A stretch of 64,000 nucleotides of DNA from DAOTWA01 sp963702935. GTDB taxonomy: Bacteria; Chloroflexota; Anaerolineae; Anaerolineales; Anaerolineaceae. Shown in pieces: positions 27,965 through 36,527 of the stretch; within the stretch, counting starts at the first letter, position 1, and each line of letters opens with the position of its first letter. The DNA lies in the NCBI GenBank assembly GCA_963702935.1, contig OY969772.1:2418001-2482000 (forward strand), read 5' to 3'. The notes below the pieces were generated by a model. That model saw only the letters and a program-made list of their open reading frames with translations. It did not search any database and had not been told where the DNA came from. Both the position numbers and the translations under genes were made by a program.

Positions 27965-28626
27965 ACCGAACACGCATCCTTGTGGTCGACGATCATCCCA
28001 TTCTGCGCCGCGCCCTGATCGAGGTCATCGGGGATGAGGCGGATTTGGAGGTGGTCGGCCAGGCCAGCAATGGCCAGGAAGCCGTCGAGCAGGCGCGCAG
28101 CCTGGCCCCGGACCTCGTCCTCATGGACTTGCTCATGCCCGGGAAAGATGGCGTTCAGGCTACTCAAGAGATCCACGCTGAAAATCCCGACGTCAAAATT
28201 CTGGTGCTTTCCAGCTCCGTCGAGGGGGCCAACGTGCTGGCGGCTATTCAGGCGGGCGCGATGGGTTACCTTTGCAAGGAAGCCCAGCCCCAGGAAATCT
28301 TGACGGGCATCCGCAGCGTGGCGCGGGATGGGATGTACCTGCCGCCGGCCATCGCTGCCAGGCTCGTCAAGGGCATTCAGCAGGGTACAGGCGAAATGGC
28401 CGAACGGCGGCCGGTCAAGGCGGGAGATACCGTACCCTTGCGCGAGCTGACCGGCCGAGAGCAAGAAATCATGGGGCTATTGGGCCAGGGCCTTTCTAAC
28501 CGGATTATCGCGCAGAAATTGACCCTGAGCGAGGCGACCGTGCGCTCGCACGTGTACCATATCCTGTATAAGCTGGGATTGGAAGACAGGGGCCAGGCCA
28601 TCGTTTACGCGTTGCGTCCCAAATAG
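27961..28626 (+). CDS. NarL/FixJ-family response regulator
   Basis: 221 residues. Receiver domain at 1-125 with acidic pair Asp10/Asp11, phospho-acceptor Asp56 (LVLMDLLMPGKDG), the conserved Ser/Thr in VLSSS and Lys in YLCKEA. A linker of about 30 residues, then the LuxR-type helix-turn-helix at ~160-221 (LTGREQEIMGLLGQGLSNR, then SEATVRSHVYHILYKLG). It is phosphorylated by the kinase encoded just upstream, with which it shares ATGA, and binds DNA as a dimer. Targets are unknown; the downstream pseudo-receiver and secreted protein are candidates by position. Confidence 0.94.
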   Translation: MNRTRILVVDDHPILRRALIEVIGDEADLEVVGQASNGQEAVEQARSLAPDLVLMDLLMPGKDGVQATQEIHAENPDVKILVLSSSVEGANVLAAIQAGAMGYLCKEAQPQEILTGIRSVARDGMYLPPAIAARLVKGIQQGTGEMAERRPVKAGDTVPLRELTGREQEIMGLLGQGLSNRIIAQKLTLSEATVRSHVYHILYKLGLEDRGQAIVYALRPK

Positions 28627-28645
28627 CGGCGATCTCCGCAAAATC

Positions 28646-28686
28646 AGACCCTAAAGATTTCCAGGAATCTTTAGGGTCTTTGCTTT
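28646..28686 (+). terminator. Terminator, AGACCCTAAAG hairpin family, copy 2
   Basis: 14-bp perfect stem (28646-28659 with 28666-28679) followed by TTGCTTT. It ends the two-component operon. The arm sequence is shared with the hairpins at 19478-19524 and 47144-47186. Confidence 0.8.
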
Positions 28687-28689
28687 AAT

Positions 28690-28715
28690 AAACGTTTTGT
28701 TTAAACGTTTTGTTT
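28690..28715. repeat. Tandem 13-bp direct repeat AAACGTTTTGTTT x2
   Basis: Two exact adjacent copies (28690-28702 and 28703-28715), followed by an A tract, about 85 bases upstream of the pseudo-receiver gene. Could be a protein-binding site for its regulation; function not shown. Confidence 0.7.
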
Positions 28716-28800
28716 AAAAAAATTCAACCCCTCAAGGATGCTTTTGGGCAGCCAATTTGCTATTCTATAGCCGGTATCACATCCAAAAAGTGGGATCTTC

Positions 28801-29205
28801 ATGGACCCTCATCGCCCCAATTCGTTGAATGTTCTCCTGATTGCCCAACCGGGTCTGTTGCGCAATTCTTTGCGGGCCTTCTTGGGGGGAATTTCCGAGA
28901 TCAAGGTAGTCGCTCAAATGGATCATCTTCAGGCTTCCTTGGAGATCCTGGGTGAAATTCATCCGGATGTAATCGTTATGGATGTGGATGTGAAAGACCC
29001 TTCCATGGGCAGCCTGATCCGGCAGATGCGGGGCGAGTATCCTGCTTTGAACTGTATCGTGCTGGCGGATAATTCGGAGCAACAGCGGCAGGCGCTGAAT
29101 TGTGGCGCCAGCCATGCATTGGTCAAAGGCATGCTGGGCGCTCAACTGCGGGAAGCCATCCTCGCGCCGCCGGGCTCAGTCTTGTTAAAAGGGGGAGGTG
29201 AATAA
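28801..29205 (+). CDS. Stand-alone receiver-like protein with degenerate acidic pocket
   Basis: 134 residues with the alpha/beta rhythm of a CheY-like receiver and no output domain. The phospho-acceptor position is kept (VIVMDVDV) and the conserved Lys is kept (ALVKGM). The acidic pair that normally binds Mg2+ is replaced (LLIAQPG), so phosphorylation as in standard receivers is doubtful. It may be an atypical, phosphorylation-independent regulator or a partner of the upstream two-component pair. It is separated from that pair by a terminator and followed by a large secreted protein gene 68 bases on, probably co-transcribed with it. Confidence 0.7.
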   Translation: MDPHRPNSLNVLLIAQPGLLRNSLRAFLGGISEIKVVAQMDHLQASLEILGEIHPDVIVMDVDVKDPSMGSLIRQMRGEYPALNCIVLADNSEQQRQALNCGASHALVKGMLGAQLREAILAPPGSVLLKGGGE

Positions 29206-29273
29206 CGGCATAATTTGAGTTTTGTTTACTCTTGGCGGGGTTCTCGATTCATCAAACTGAAAGGTGGGGTTCT

Positions 29274-31671
29274 ATGAAAATAATCAGGCTTCAAGATCTC
29301 AACAAAGTTTTCTCTGTGCTTGTCGCGGTCTTCATGATGGCCGGGCTGGTGTTTGTGGCCTCACCGGTGTTTGCGGCTACCCAGCGATTGAGCGGCACGG
29401 CCAGCAACGGCAACCTGCGCATCACCGTCAACGATGACGGCAGCATGTTGGTCGAGCGCTACGTCAAGATCATCACTGGAAGCTGGGTCAAGCAGACTTA
29501 CGTGGACGGCTCGACGGATAAGAAGGGCTCCTACCTGCGAGTGGGGGACGCATCCTACAACCTGGGGTATTATGGCGGAACCCCCGCCACCCAGGTTAGC
29601 AACACGCTTACCGGCAACCAGATCACCACGCAATGGACTGCCGGTGGTCTGAACGTGGTGCAGAAGGTGGCTTATAACGACGGCACGAATTATTATCGCC
29701 TCGAGTGGGACGTCAGCAATCCCACGCAGGCGGCTGTGTCGAACTTGAGCTTCTTCCATGGGGAGCACACCAACTTGCTCGGGGGCGATTTGGCCGGCGG
29801 CTCGTGGGTCGCAAGCGATAACACGGTTTACGCAATAAAGGCTCTGGGTGCGGGAAGCATGGGGCTTCAAGGTGTTACGGCGCCTTTCGCTTATGAGAGC
29901 CGCAAGTATTCGAACGTGGAAAGCGATGTAGTCAACGGCGACCTGAATGACACCACCGATTCCAACACGTTGGTATCTAACGGTTACGCTCTCGAGTGGA
30001 AGCAGGAACTCTTTGGCGGCCGGCGAAACCTGGACGATCGTGGCCTTCGAAAAATTCGATACCAATCCGCGCGGGGCCGTGCTGGTCAGCGCGCCGGCTG
30101 CGTCCACCTGCCACGCGGGCACCCCTTGCGACCTGACCTTTACCCTGAACAACCCGACCAATGCCGCGGCCAGTGGGATTACCCTCTCGATCGACGGCGA
30201 CCAGGCTACCTGGAGCCCGACGATTACCAACCCTAGTGGGACGGTCAGCGTTTCGGCCAACAGCTCGAAGAACGTCACGGTGGAAATCACGCTGCCGGCT
30301 GACACCGAAAACGACGCGGTGGGCAATTTCACCCTGAAGGCGACCGATGCCCTGGGCAGCACGCAGGCGACCGCCAAAGTCACCGCGGTGGCGCCGGTCA
30401 TTACCCCAGAGAGCCCCATTAATGTGGAAATAGATGAGGATGGCTCGATTTCCAATGACGATGTGACCTTGGACGCCACCAACTCCGCAGACTGCGGAAC
30501 GCTCACCTGGAGCATCTCCAGCGCAGCCAGCAACGGCACCGCCTCTGTCGATCCGGAAACGGGAGGCAGCACGAACGTGAACTACACGCCTGATGCCGAT
30601 TACAACGGGACGGACAGCTTTGTGGTGAAAGTGGTTGACGACCTGGGCGGTGAAGACACCGTCACGATCAACGTCACCATCGACGCGGTCAACGATGCCC
30701 CGACCGACATCACTTTGAGCAACAGCAGCGTGGCGGAAAACCAGCCGGCAGGCACGGCCGTTGGCACGCTCTCCAGCACGGACGTCGACAGCGCCGTCTT
30801 CACCTACAGCCTGGAAGACGCTGACGTGAATTGCAGCGGCACGGATAACACCTCCTTTGGCATCGATGACGATGAGCTGGACACTGCCGCCGTTTTCGAC
30901 TACGAGGGGCAGAACAGCTATACTATCTGCGTGCGCACGACCGATAAAGGCGGCCTCACTTTCGACAAGTCTTTCACCATCGACGTGACCAACGTCAACG
31001 AAGCGCCTGTCCTGGCGACGCCTCTCGACGACCAGAACGTTTCGGCCTACCAGGACTACGCGTTCACCCTGCCCGGCACGGCCTTCACGGACGAAGATGG
31101 CGATACCTTGACCTACACCGCCACCCTGGATGATGACAGCGCTTTGCCGGCATGGGTAAGCTTCGATCCGGCTACGCGGACCTTCAGCGGCACGGCTCCC
31201 GATCTGGCGACTCTGCCCATTACCATCAAGGTCACGGCTACCGACCCCTCGAACGCCAGCGCGGAAGACACCTTCACGCTAACTGTGGAGGCCGGCACCA
31301 CGCACTGGACGCTCACCATCACGCCGGGCAAGAATATCGTCAACCAAACGATGGGCACGGTGACCGCCCAACTGGTGGATGCAAATGGCAATGTGCTGAC
31401 TACGTACAACGGCCCGGTAACGATCCGTCTGCACGAGGGCAGCATCCTTCCGGCCAGCATCACCAATTTACCCACTCACCTGCACGGCACCACAACCGTC
31501 GACGCGGTGAACGGCCTGGCGACCTTTACGAATCTGTGGATCGACCAGCCCGGCTCCACCTACCGGTTTATAGCGGTTGCGGGTGGCTTCGACAGCAACT
31601 ATAGCAACGTATTCACGGTATGGCAGCTCTACTGGTTCCCGTTGATCTTCCAAAGCGGCAGCCCGTCGTAG
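29274..31671 (+). CDS. Secreted protein with cadherin/Ig-like repeats (frameshift near 30008)
   Basis: About 799 residues when joined. Start ATG at 29274, with AAAGGTGGGG upstream. A Sec signal peptide (hydrophobic ~12-32, cleavage after SPVFA) is followed by an unrecognised beta-rich N-terminal domain of ~210 residues. A one-base excess near 30008 is bridged to ETWTIVAFEKFD. Then come an Ig-like domain, a cadherin-like/VCBS-type unit (NYTPDADYNGTDSFVVKV), a cadherin unit (SVAENQPAGTAVGTL) and a CADG/He_PIG-type unit (PAWVSFDPATRTFSGTAPD). An Ig-like domain ends with WQLYWFPLIFQ. Acidic calcium-site-like clusters are frequent. Probably an exported adhesin or surface-structure protein; no sortase or PEP motif is seen. 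Confidence 0.75.
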
Positions 31672-31996
31672 CTTTGATCTGGAGAACACCCTGAGGGGGG
31701 TGAACGCTCCTGCCAGGTCTTGCCCGGAAGCCCGGTTATGCCGGGAAGGAGAGTTAAGATGGTTCCGGAGCGTTCATCAACGAGAGAAGCCACTCTGACA
31801 CGACCCTGGGAGTGAAAGAAAGAGGCCCGAAGGCGAGAGAAGAGGCTGAGGGCCTATCCAAATGGCGAAGCGGAGTCGACCCCAATCGGCTCCGCTTCAA
31901 CGTTTAATAGCCCTGAGCGGAATGGGGGTATACTATCTCCTTGCAGCCCGGCAGAAGATCCAAGCCGTCATCCCTCTACTATCGCAGGAAATACTC
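31672..31996. other. Intergenic region with stacked RNA hairpins before the MFS gene
   Basis: No gene supported, apart from an in-frame extension of the MFS frame from an ATG at 31862. Hairpins: CACCC/GGGTG at 31686-31702; a long-range pair TGAACGCTCC (31701-31710) with GGAGCGTTCA (31767-31776); a nested stem CCCGG/CCGGG at 31731-31745; AGGCCC/GGGCCT near 31828-31855; and GAAGCGGAG/CTCCGCTTC near 31867-31898. The last resembles an attenuator stem. I cannot match the set to a known riboswitch class. Confidence 0.5.
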
Positions 31997-33334
31997 GTGG
32001 CCGAAAATACCCTAAACGCGGATTCCCCCTCTTTGCTTAAAACCTTCGACGTTGCCCACCTGGGAGCATTCCATTATAAAATCCTGCTGGTTACCGGTTA
32101 CCACTGGATCTGGGCGGCTTTTGGCGTCTCCATCGTTGGCTTCTTATTGCCGGACCTAAAGGCGGAGTGGGGCATCAGCTCCAGCCAGCAGGGACTGGTC
32201 GCCAGCGCCGGGTTGATCGGCATGATGCTGGGGGCGGTGCTGGCGGGTTGGTTGGCCGACCGCATTGGACGGCGCAAGACGATCCTTATGACCATGCTTT
32301 GGATTGGCTGCTTTTCCGTGCTGGCTGCGCTGGCCTGGAGCTACCCGGCGCTGTTGGGCTTGCGCTTCCTCACCGGCTTCGGGCTGGGCGCAGTGCTGCC
32401 GGTGGGCAGCACGCTGGTCAGCGAGTATTCGCCGACGAAATATCGCGGGCGCCTGGTGGTGCTGTTGAACGGTTTCTGGGGACTGGGGAGCATCCTGGCC
32501 TCCCTGGTGGGTTACTGGCTGGCGGCGGAGCACGGCTGGCGCCTGCCGCTGCTCTTTGGGGCCTTATCTATCACGGCTGCGCCGTTGGCCTATTTCTTCT
32601 TGCCCGAATCGTTGCGTTTTTTGCTGTCGAAAGGCCGCCTGGAGGAGGCCAAACGGATTGCCGCCCAGGTTAGCGGGGCGCCAGTGGAGGGGGAATCGCT
32701 GGGGCTCCCGGTGCAGGCGCAGGAAAAGCCCAAAGTTGCCCCCTGGTCCAAGGCTTACCGGATGCGCACCCTTTCCTTGTGGGTGCTGTGGTTTACGCTC
32801 AATTTTACTTTCCAGGGGGCGTTCATCTGGCTGCCCTCCATCCTGGTCTCGAATGGCTATTCGACGGCGCGCTCCTTCTTCTTCGTGCTGATCATCAGCA
32901 TCGGGCAAATCCCGGGGGCGTTGGCCGCCGCCGGCCTGGCGGACCTCGCCAGCCGGCGCCTTACCCTGGGGCTCTTCGTGCTCGCCTGGGGGCTGGGGGT
33001 GGCGCTGCTGGGCTTTGCCGGCAGCTCAACCATGATATTGGTCAGCGGGCTGATTTTCGCGGTGGCCAACGGAGCCGTGTTTGGCCTGGCCTATCCCGTG
33101 ACCACCGAGCTGTATCCCACCCGTATGCGTGCGACGGCCACCGGTTGGGCCAGCGGTATGGGGCGGGTGGGCGGTATCCTGGCCCCTTTGGGGGTCGGCT
33201 GGCTGGTGCAGGCCGGCCTGGGGACGGCGGGCATTTTCTCGCTGCTGGCCCTGGCGCCGGTGGCGGCTTTGTTGGCCGTCGCCGGCTTGCGCCAGGAGAC
33301 CACCGGCCGGACGCTGGAAGAAATTACCGGTTAG
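31997..33334 (+). CDS. MFS transporter (sugar/acid porter-like)
   Basis: About 445 residues, 12 membrane helices. The major-facilitator motif A is clear between helices 2 and 3 (GWLADRIGRRKTI), with the related STLVSEYSPTKYRGRLV loop after helix 4 and PESLRFLLSKGRLEEA after helix 6, as in the sugar and aromatic-acid porters. The GTG at 31997 has AGGA at a good distance and avoids the hairpin region. The ATG at 31862 would add 45 non-homologous residues across a stem-loop, so I prefer the shorter form. Its 3' end overlaps the opposite MFS gene by 11 bases. Substrate is unknown. Confidence 0.85.
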   Translation: MAENTLNADSPSLLKTFDVAHLGAFHYKILLVTGYHWIWAAFGVSIVGFLLPDLKAEWGISSSQQGLVASAGLIGMMLGAVLAGWLADRIGRRKTILMTMLWIGCFSVLAALAWSYPALLGLRFLTGFGLGAVLPVGSTLVSEYSPTKYRGRLVVLLNGFWGLGSILASLVGYWLAAEHGWRLPLLFGALSITAAPLAYFFLPESLRFLLSKGRLEEAKRIAAQVSGAPVEGESLGLPVQAQEKPKVAPWSKAYRMRTLSLWVLWFTLNFTFQGAFIWLPSILVSNGYSTARSFFFVLIISIGQIPGALAAAGLADLASRRLTLGLFVLAWGLGVALLGFAGSSTMILVSGLIFAVANGAVFGLAYPVTTELYPTRMRATATGWASGMGRVGGILAPLGVGWLVQAGLGTAGIFSLLALAPVAALLAVAGLRQETTGRTLEEITG

Positions 33335-34583
33335 CCAGCCGCTCTCCGGCCGGGACGAGCTTCCAGAACAGCAGACCGGCTGCAATGGTGAGGGCCGAGC
33401 CGAAGAAGAACGGCGCGGAGGGGCCGAAGCCCTGCCAGCCGCCCACTCCCGACCAGAGCAGCCCGGCGATGAGCGAGGCGGGGAAGGCGCTCAGGCCGAC
33501 GGCCGCCGCGTACAGGCCGTAGGCCGTGCCGCGCTTTTCGTCAGGCACCAGGTCGGCGATGAGCGCCTTGCTGGCCCCTTCCGTCAGGGCGTAGTAAATG
33601 CCGTACAGCCCGAACAGAATCCAGATGCCGGCGCCCGTCTTCGAGAGGCCAAAGCCCAGGTAGATCAGGCCATAGGCCAGCCAACCGAAGAGCACCAGCC
33701 GGTGGCGGCCGATCTTATCCGACAGAGCCCCGGCCGGGCCGGCCAGCAGGGAATAGACCGCATTGAAAGTCAGCAACATGCCCATCACTCCCAAAATGGA
33801 GAGGCCGCGATTCTGCCCTAACAGGACGATGAAGGCGTCTGACGAATTGCCCAGGGTGAAGAGCACGGTGATCAGCAGAAAAGCGATGAAGCGCCGGTCC
33901 ATGCCTTTGAGGCTGAGCACCGGCGCCGCTTTGGTCTCCCCTTGGGCGGGCGCTTCCCGAGCGCCCAATCCCAATACCAGGACGGCCAGCAGGGCCGGCA
34001 GGATGCTGGCGAGCACTACGATCTGAAAGGTGTGCGCCGAGAGCCGGTCGGGATTGGTCTGGGTCAGCCAGATGATGAGGGCGGCGATCAAGATGCCCAG
34101 GAAGGCGCCGGCCGTGTCCCCCGCGCGCTGCACGCCGAAAGCCAGGCCGCGGCGTTCCTTGGCGACGCTCTGGGCCAGGAGAGCTTCCTTCGGCGCGGTG
34201 CGGATGCCCTTGCCGAGCCGGTCCGAAAAGCGCACCCCCAGCACGATTCCCCACGAGTTGGCAAAAAACAGGAAGGGCTTCGACAGGGAAGACAGGCCGT
34301 ACCCCAGCACGGCCAGGCTCTTGCGTTTGCCCAGCTTATCGGACAGGCCGCCGGAAAAGATCTTCATCAGGCTGGCGGTCGTCTCGGCGATGCCGTCGAT
34401 CAGCCCGACGATCAGGGTGGTTTGGCCCAGCACCTCGGTCAGGAAAAACGGGATCAGGTTCACGATCATGTCGGAGGAAATGTCCGTCAGGAAAGACGTG
34501 ACGGTGAGGATCCACACGTTGCGCGGCAGTTTGCGCAGGGTGAATTTTTCCTCTTCAGCTTTTTGTGTTGAAACTGCACCCAT
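33324..34583 (-). CDS. MFS transporter (drug-efflux-like)
   Basis: 419 residues, 12 predicted helices. Motif A occurs in both halves (GGLSDKLGKRKSL and GALSDKIGRHRLV). A conserved FSDRLGKGIRTAPKEALLA loop after helix 4 and RAGDTAGAFLG in helix 5 recall the proton-antiport signature of drug-resistance permeases. It lies 96 bases downstream of the PadR-type regulator on the same strand, so the regulator and transporter probably form one operon, a common arrangement for inducible efflux pumps. Export of a toxic compound is the likely role, by context only. Confidence 0.88.
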   Translation of the reverse strand: MGAVSTQKAEEEKFTLRKLPRNVWILTVTSFLTDISSDMIVNLIPFFLTEVLGQTTLIVGLIDGIAETTASLMKIFSGGLSDKLGKRKSLAVLGYGLSSLSKPFLFFANSWGIVLGVRFSDRLGKGIRTAPKEALLAQSVAKERRGLAFGVQRAGDTAGAFLGILIAALIIWLTQTNPDRLSAHTFQIVVLASILPALLAVLVLGLGAREAPAQGETKAAPVLSLKGMDRRFIAFLLITVLFTLGNSSDAFIVLLGQNRGLSILGVMGMLLTFNAVYSLLAGPAGALSDKIGRHRLVLFGWLAYGLIYLGFGLSKTGAGIWILFGLYGIYYALTEGASKALIADLVPDEKRGTAYGLYAAAVGLSAFPASLIAGLLWSGVGGWQGFGPSAPFFFGSALTIAAGLLFWKLVPAGERLANR

Positions 34584-34679
34584 GGCAGCCTCCTCGTTCA
34601 GGAATTTTCGAAGCGCAGCATTGTACAGAGGAGCGGGGCCCGGCGGGTTTTGCGCGGCCTGGTTGGTTTGACGGTGAGG

Positions 34680-34988
34680 TCAAGCGATGATTTCGTCGAT
34701 CAACTGCCTGACTTTTTCTTTGGCCTCGGCCAGGGCGCGTTCTCCTTCAGGGGTAATGCGATAGTACTTCCTGATCTTTCCATCCACGTTGCGCCGGGAG
34801 CTTTGCAAATAATGGCGCGATTCCAGGGAGTGCAGGATGGGATAGAGCGTGCCGGGACTGAGGCGATAGCCGTGGTGGGCCAGTTCCTCGATCAGCCACA
34901 AGCCGTAGATCTCACCTTCGGCGGCGTGGTGGAGGATGTGGATCTTGATAAAGCCGAGAAAAAAGTCCTGAATTATCTTATTATCCAT
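34680..34988 (-). CDS. PadR-family transcriptional regulator
   Basis: 102 residues from the ATG at 34988; the longer frame adds 20 unrelated residues. The PadR winged helix is clear: a first helix with FLGFIKIHILHHAAEGEIYG, then LIEELAHHGYRLSPGTLYPILHSLE (recognition helix), the wing RRNVDGKIRKYYRITPEG, and a C-terminal dimerisation helix (ERALAEAKEKVRQLIDEI). PadR proteins usually repress a neighbouring efflux or detoxification gene until a phenolic or drug ligand binds. The adjacent MFS gene is the obvious target. Confidence 0.93.
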   Translation of the reverse strand: MDNKIIQDFFLGFIKIHILHHAAEGEIYGLWLIEELAHHGYRLSPGTLYPILHSLESRHYLQSSRRNVDGKIRKYYRITPEGERALAEAKEKVRQLIDEIIA

Positions 34989-35096
34989 TGGCGATATCGA
35001 AATCCGATAGCAAAGAGCAATCTTACACCCCCTGTAAGTGAACGTCAAGAGGGAAGCTGTGGCACGAACGAGGAGAGGACCTTCGCTTTGAGGCGA

Positions 35097-35750
35097 TCAT
35101 CCGCCCGCGGCCAGGATGTCGTCTACCTGGGTCTTGAGGTAAGCGTAGCTGGGCGGGCCGGCGTAGGGCTTGTCGTTGATCAGGAAACCCGGCGTGCCCA
35201 GGAAATCGCGATTGCGGGCGTCCCGAGTTTCTTTACTCACCAGGGCCTGATATTTTCCCGAATCCAGGCAGGTGTCAAAAGCGGCGCTGTCCAGGCCGAG
35301 CTGAGCGGCGTAGGCTTTCAAGTCGTCCACGCTCAAAGCGGGGGCCTTGGCGTACAGCAGGTCGTGGTACGGCCAGAATTTGTCTTGCTCGAGGGCGCAG
35401 CGGCCGGCCTCGGCGGCCTTGGGCGATTGGGCCGTGATGATGGGAAAATCGCGCCAGACGAAGCGTACCTTTCCGCTGTACTCGGCCAGGATCTTGTCGA
35501 TGGCGCCCGACTGGTACCAGGCTTTGCAGGTAGGGCAGCCGAAGTCGCCGTATTCGATGATGGTGACCGGCGCATCCGCCGGGCCGATGGCGGGGTCCTG
35601 CGTCGAGACCGCCGCGTTCGCCGCGGACGGTTGGGAGCGGGGCAGCAGGAAGAACGCGGCGACCCCCAAAATTGCCAGAATCACCAGGATTGCACCGGCC
35701 CAAACGCGGGGAATCTTTTTCCAGCTTTGTTTCGTATCCAAAAGAATCAC
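35097..35750 (-). CDS. DsbA-like thioredoxin-fold protein, membrane-anchored
   Basis: 217 residues. An N-terminal signal anchor (VWAGAILVILAILGVAAFFL) leads to an extracytoplasmic thioredoxin fold of the Thioredoxin_4/DsbA type. The active site is CPTC in EYGDFGCPTCKAWY and the cis-Pro loop is FLGTPGFLIN. A further Cys pair (GRCALEQ, DTCLDS) may form a structural disulfide. Likely role: making or isomerising disulfides in exported proteins. The GTG at 35750 is the longest start, but AGG sits well placed for a TTG at 35741, so the protein may be three residues shorter. It faces a divergent promoter/operator region. Confidence 0.9.
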   Translation of the reverse strand: MILLDTKQSWKKIPRVWAGAILVILAILGVAAFFLLPRSQPSAANAAVSTQDPAIGPADAPVTIIEYGDFGCPTCKAWYQSGAIDKILAEYSGKVRFVWRDFPIITAQSPKAAEAGRCALEQDKFWPYHDLLYAKAPALSVDDLKAYAAQLGLDSAAFDTCLDSGKYQALVSKETRDARNRDFLGTPGFLINDKPYAGPPSYAYLKTQVDDILAAGG

Positions 35751-36081
35751 CTATTGACAAAAACGATAGTATATCTATAATTACTCTAATTATAGGACGA
35801 AAAGCGTCGAAAACTATTACGTGGAGATTAACATGTTCTATTGCAGGTGTATGAGGCGGGGCTTCTAGCCACCGCTTGATAAGCTCTCCTTCCCCTCTCG
35901 ACAGAATGGCGATCAATCCATAGCAAGGTGGCTGGGCTCCGCACACAACCTCGCGTGTCCGGAGAGTAAAGCTGTCTAGCAGCCTTGACTCCAGGCGTTG
36001 GTCGCTTTTGCTTTAATCCATCCAGCGACCCGCCGATCGATTTCTTTTATTCTTCATGATTGTGTCTTAGGAGTGATGACC
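35751..36081. other. Divergent intergenic region between the DsbA-like and 97-residue genes
   Basis: 331 bases. It holds the palindrome-covered promoter at 35754-35795 and a long stretch (35800-36070) without a convincing gene; short frames lack ribosome binding sites. The 36082 transcript would have a leader of nearly 300 bases with no recognised riboswitch. Confidence 0.55.
35754..35795 (+). promoter_or_regulatory. Consensus sigma70 promoter with palindromic operator-like site
   Basis: TTGACA at 35754-35759 and TATAAT at 35776-35781 (16-base spacer), a perfect-hexamer promoter on the plus strand. A perfect palindrome, CTATAATTA (35775-35783), CTC, TAATTATAG (35787-35795), covers the -10 and also places a TATAAT on the minus strand. 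A regulator bound here could control both directions. Confidence 0.65.
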
Positions 36082-36372
36082 ATGTCTCTGTACGTTGTCC
36101 AGCATAAGCACGACGCCTCGACCTGCCCGGCGAAGGACCCGCAGATGGGCGAGTTCTTGCTCAACCACCTCAGCAAGCGCAATGCTTCCAAGTACGGCAT
36201 CTCCATCCATGGAGAGGGCGTCCTGGATGGGAAGCACACGCTTTATCTGATTCTGGAGGCAGAGGACCCTGCCACGGTGGAGCAGTTCATGCAGCCATTC
36301 AAACAGGCCGGCAGTGTGGAAGTCTGGCCGGCCAATACTTGCGAAACGGTGGTGGAACGAGCGGGCTGCTGA
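36082..36372 (+). CDS. 97-residue protein of unknown function (ferredoxin-like alpha/beta fold suspected)
   Basis: I chose the ATG at 36082 because TAGGAG lies at a good distance; the ATG at 36076 is too close to it and the longer frame is not conserved-looking. The product (MSLYVVQHKHDASTCPAKDP...) has a beta-alpha-beta rhythm. A helix (MGEFLLNHLSKRNASK) precedes a strand (THTLYLILEAED-like), and then comes VEQFMQPFKQAGSVEVWP. This resembles dimeric alpha/beta barrel or DUF3303-type proteins. Three cysteines (Cys15, Cys89 and Cys97) are noticeable. It lies downstream of the operator-like promoter, divergent from the DsbA-like gene. Function unknown. Confidence 0.6.
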   Translation: MSLYVVQHKHDASTCPAKDPQMGEFLLNHLSKRNASKYGISIHGEGVLDGKHTLYLILEAEDPATVEQFMQPFKQAGSVEVWPANTCETVVERAGC

Positions 36373-36416
36373 GCTTCTCGACCTGAGCGGGGCCTTTCCC
36401 TTGCCGAAGTGATATT

Positions 36417-36494
36417 TCACCACAGAGCCACAGAGAGCACGGAGGGTTTTTTAGAAAGAGAAGAACTCTGTGCCCTCCGTGACTCCGTGGCGGG
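36417..36494. repeat. Inverted repeat, CCACAGAG family, copy B
   Basis: TTCACCACAGAGCCACAGAG on the left and CTCCGTGACTCCGTGGCGGG on the right form a long imperfect hairpin around a T/A-rich loop. Related to 18172-18247 and 52369-52440. It follows the 97-residue gene and precedes the 3' end of the protease gene. Confidence 0.72.
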
Positions 36495-36527
36495 ATTTCT
36501 CATTTTCATACCAGACTACCAGTCATC

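Noticed and set aside
29361..30572. A 403-codon minus-strand frame opposite the secreted protein gene
   Set aside because: It spans the frameshift of the sense gene without disturbance and looks coherent, but it lacks any motif, while the sense strand has a signal peptide and repeat domains.
31701..31776. Possible known riboswitch (c-di-GMP, guanidine, fluoride)
   Set aside because: None of the conserved cores I know for those classes could be placed; kept only as an unassigned structured leader.
33324..33334. Overlap of two convergent MFS genes taken as a sign of a wrong stop
   Set aside because: Both proteins end naturally for their families; short tail-to-tail overlaps are common.
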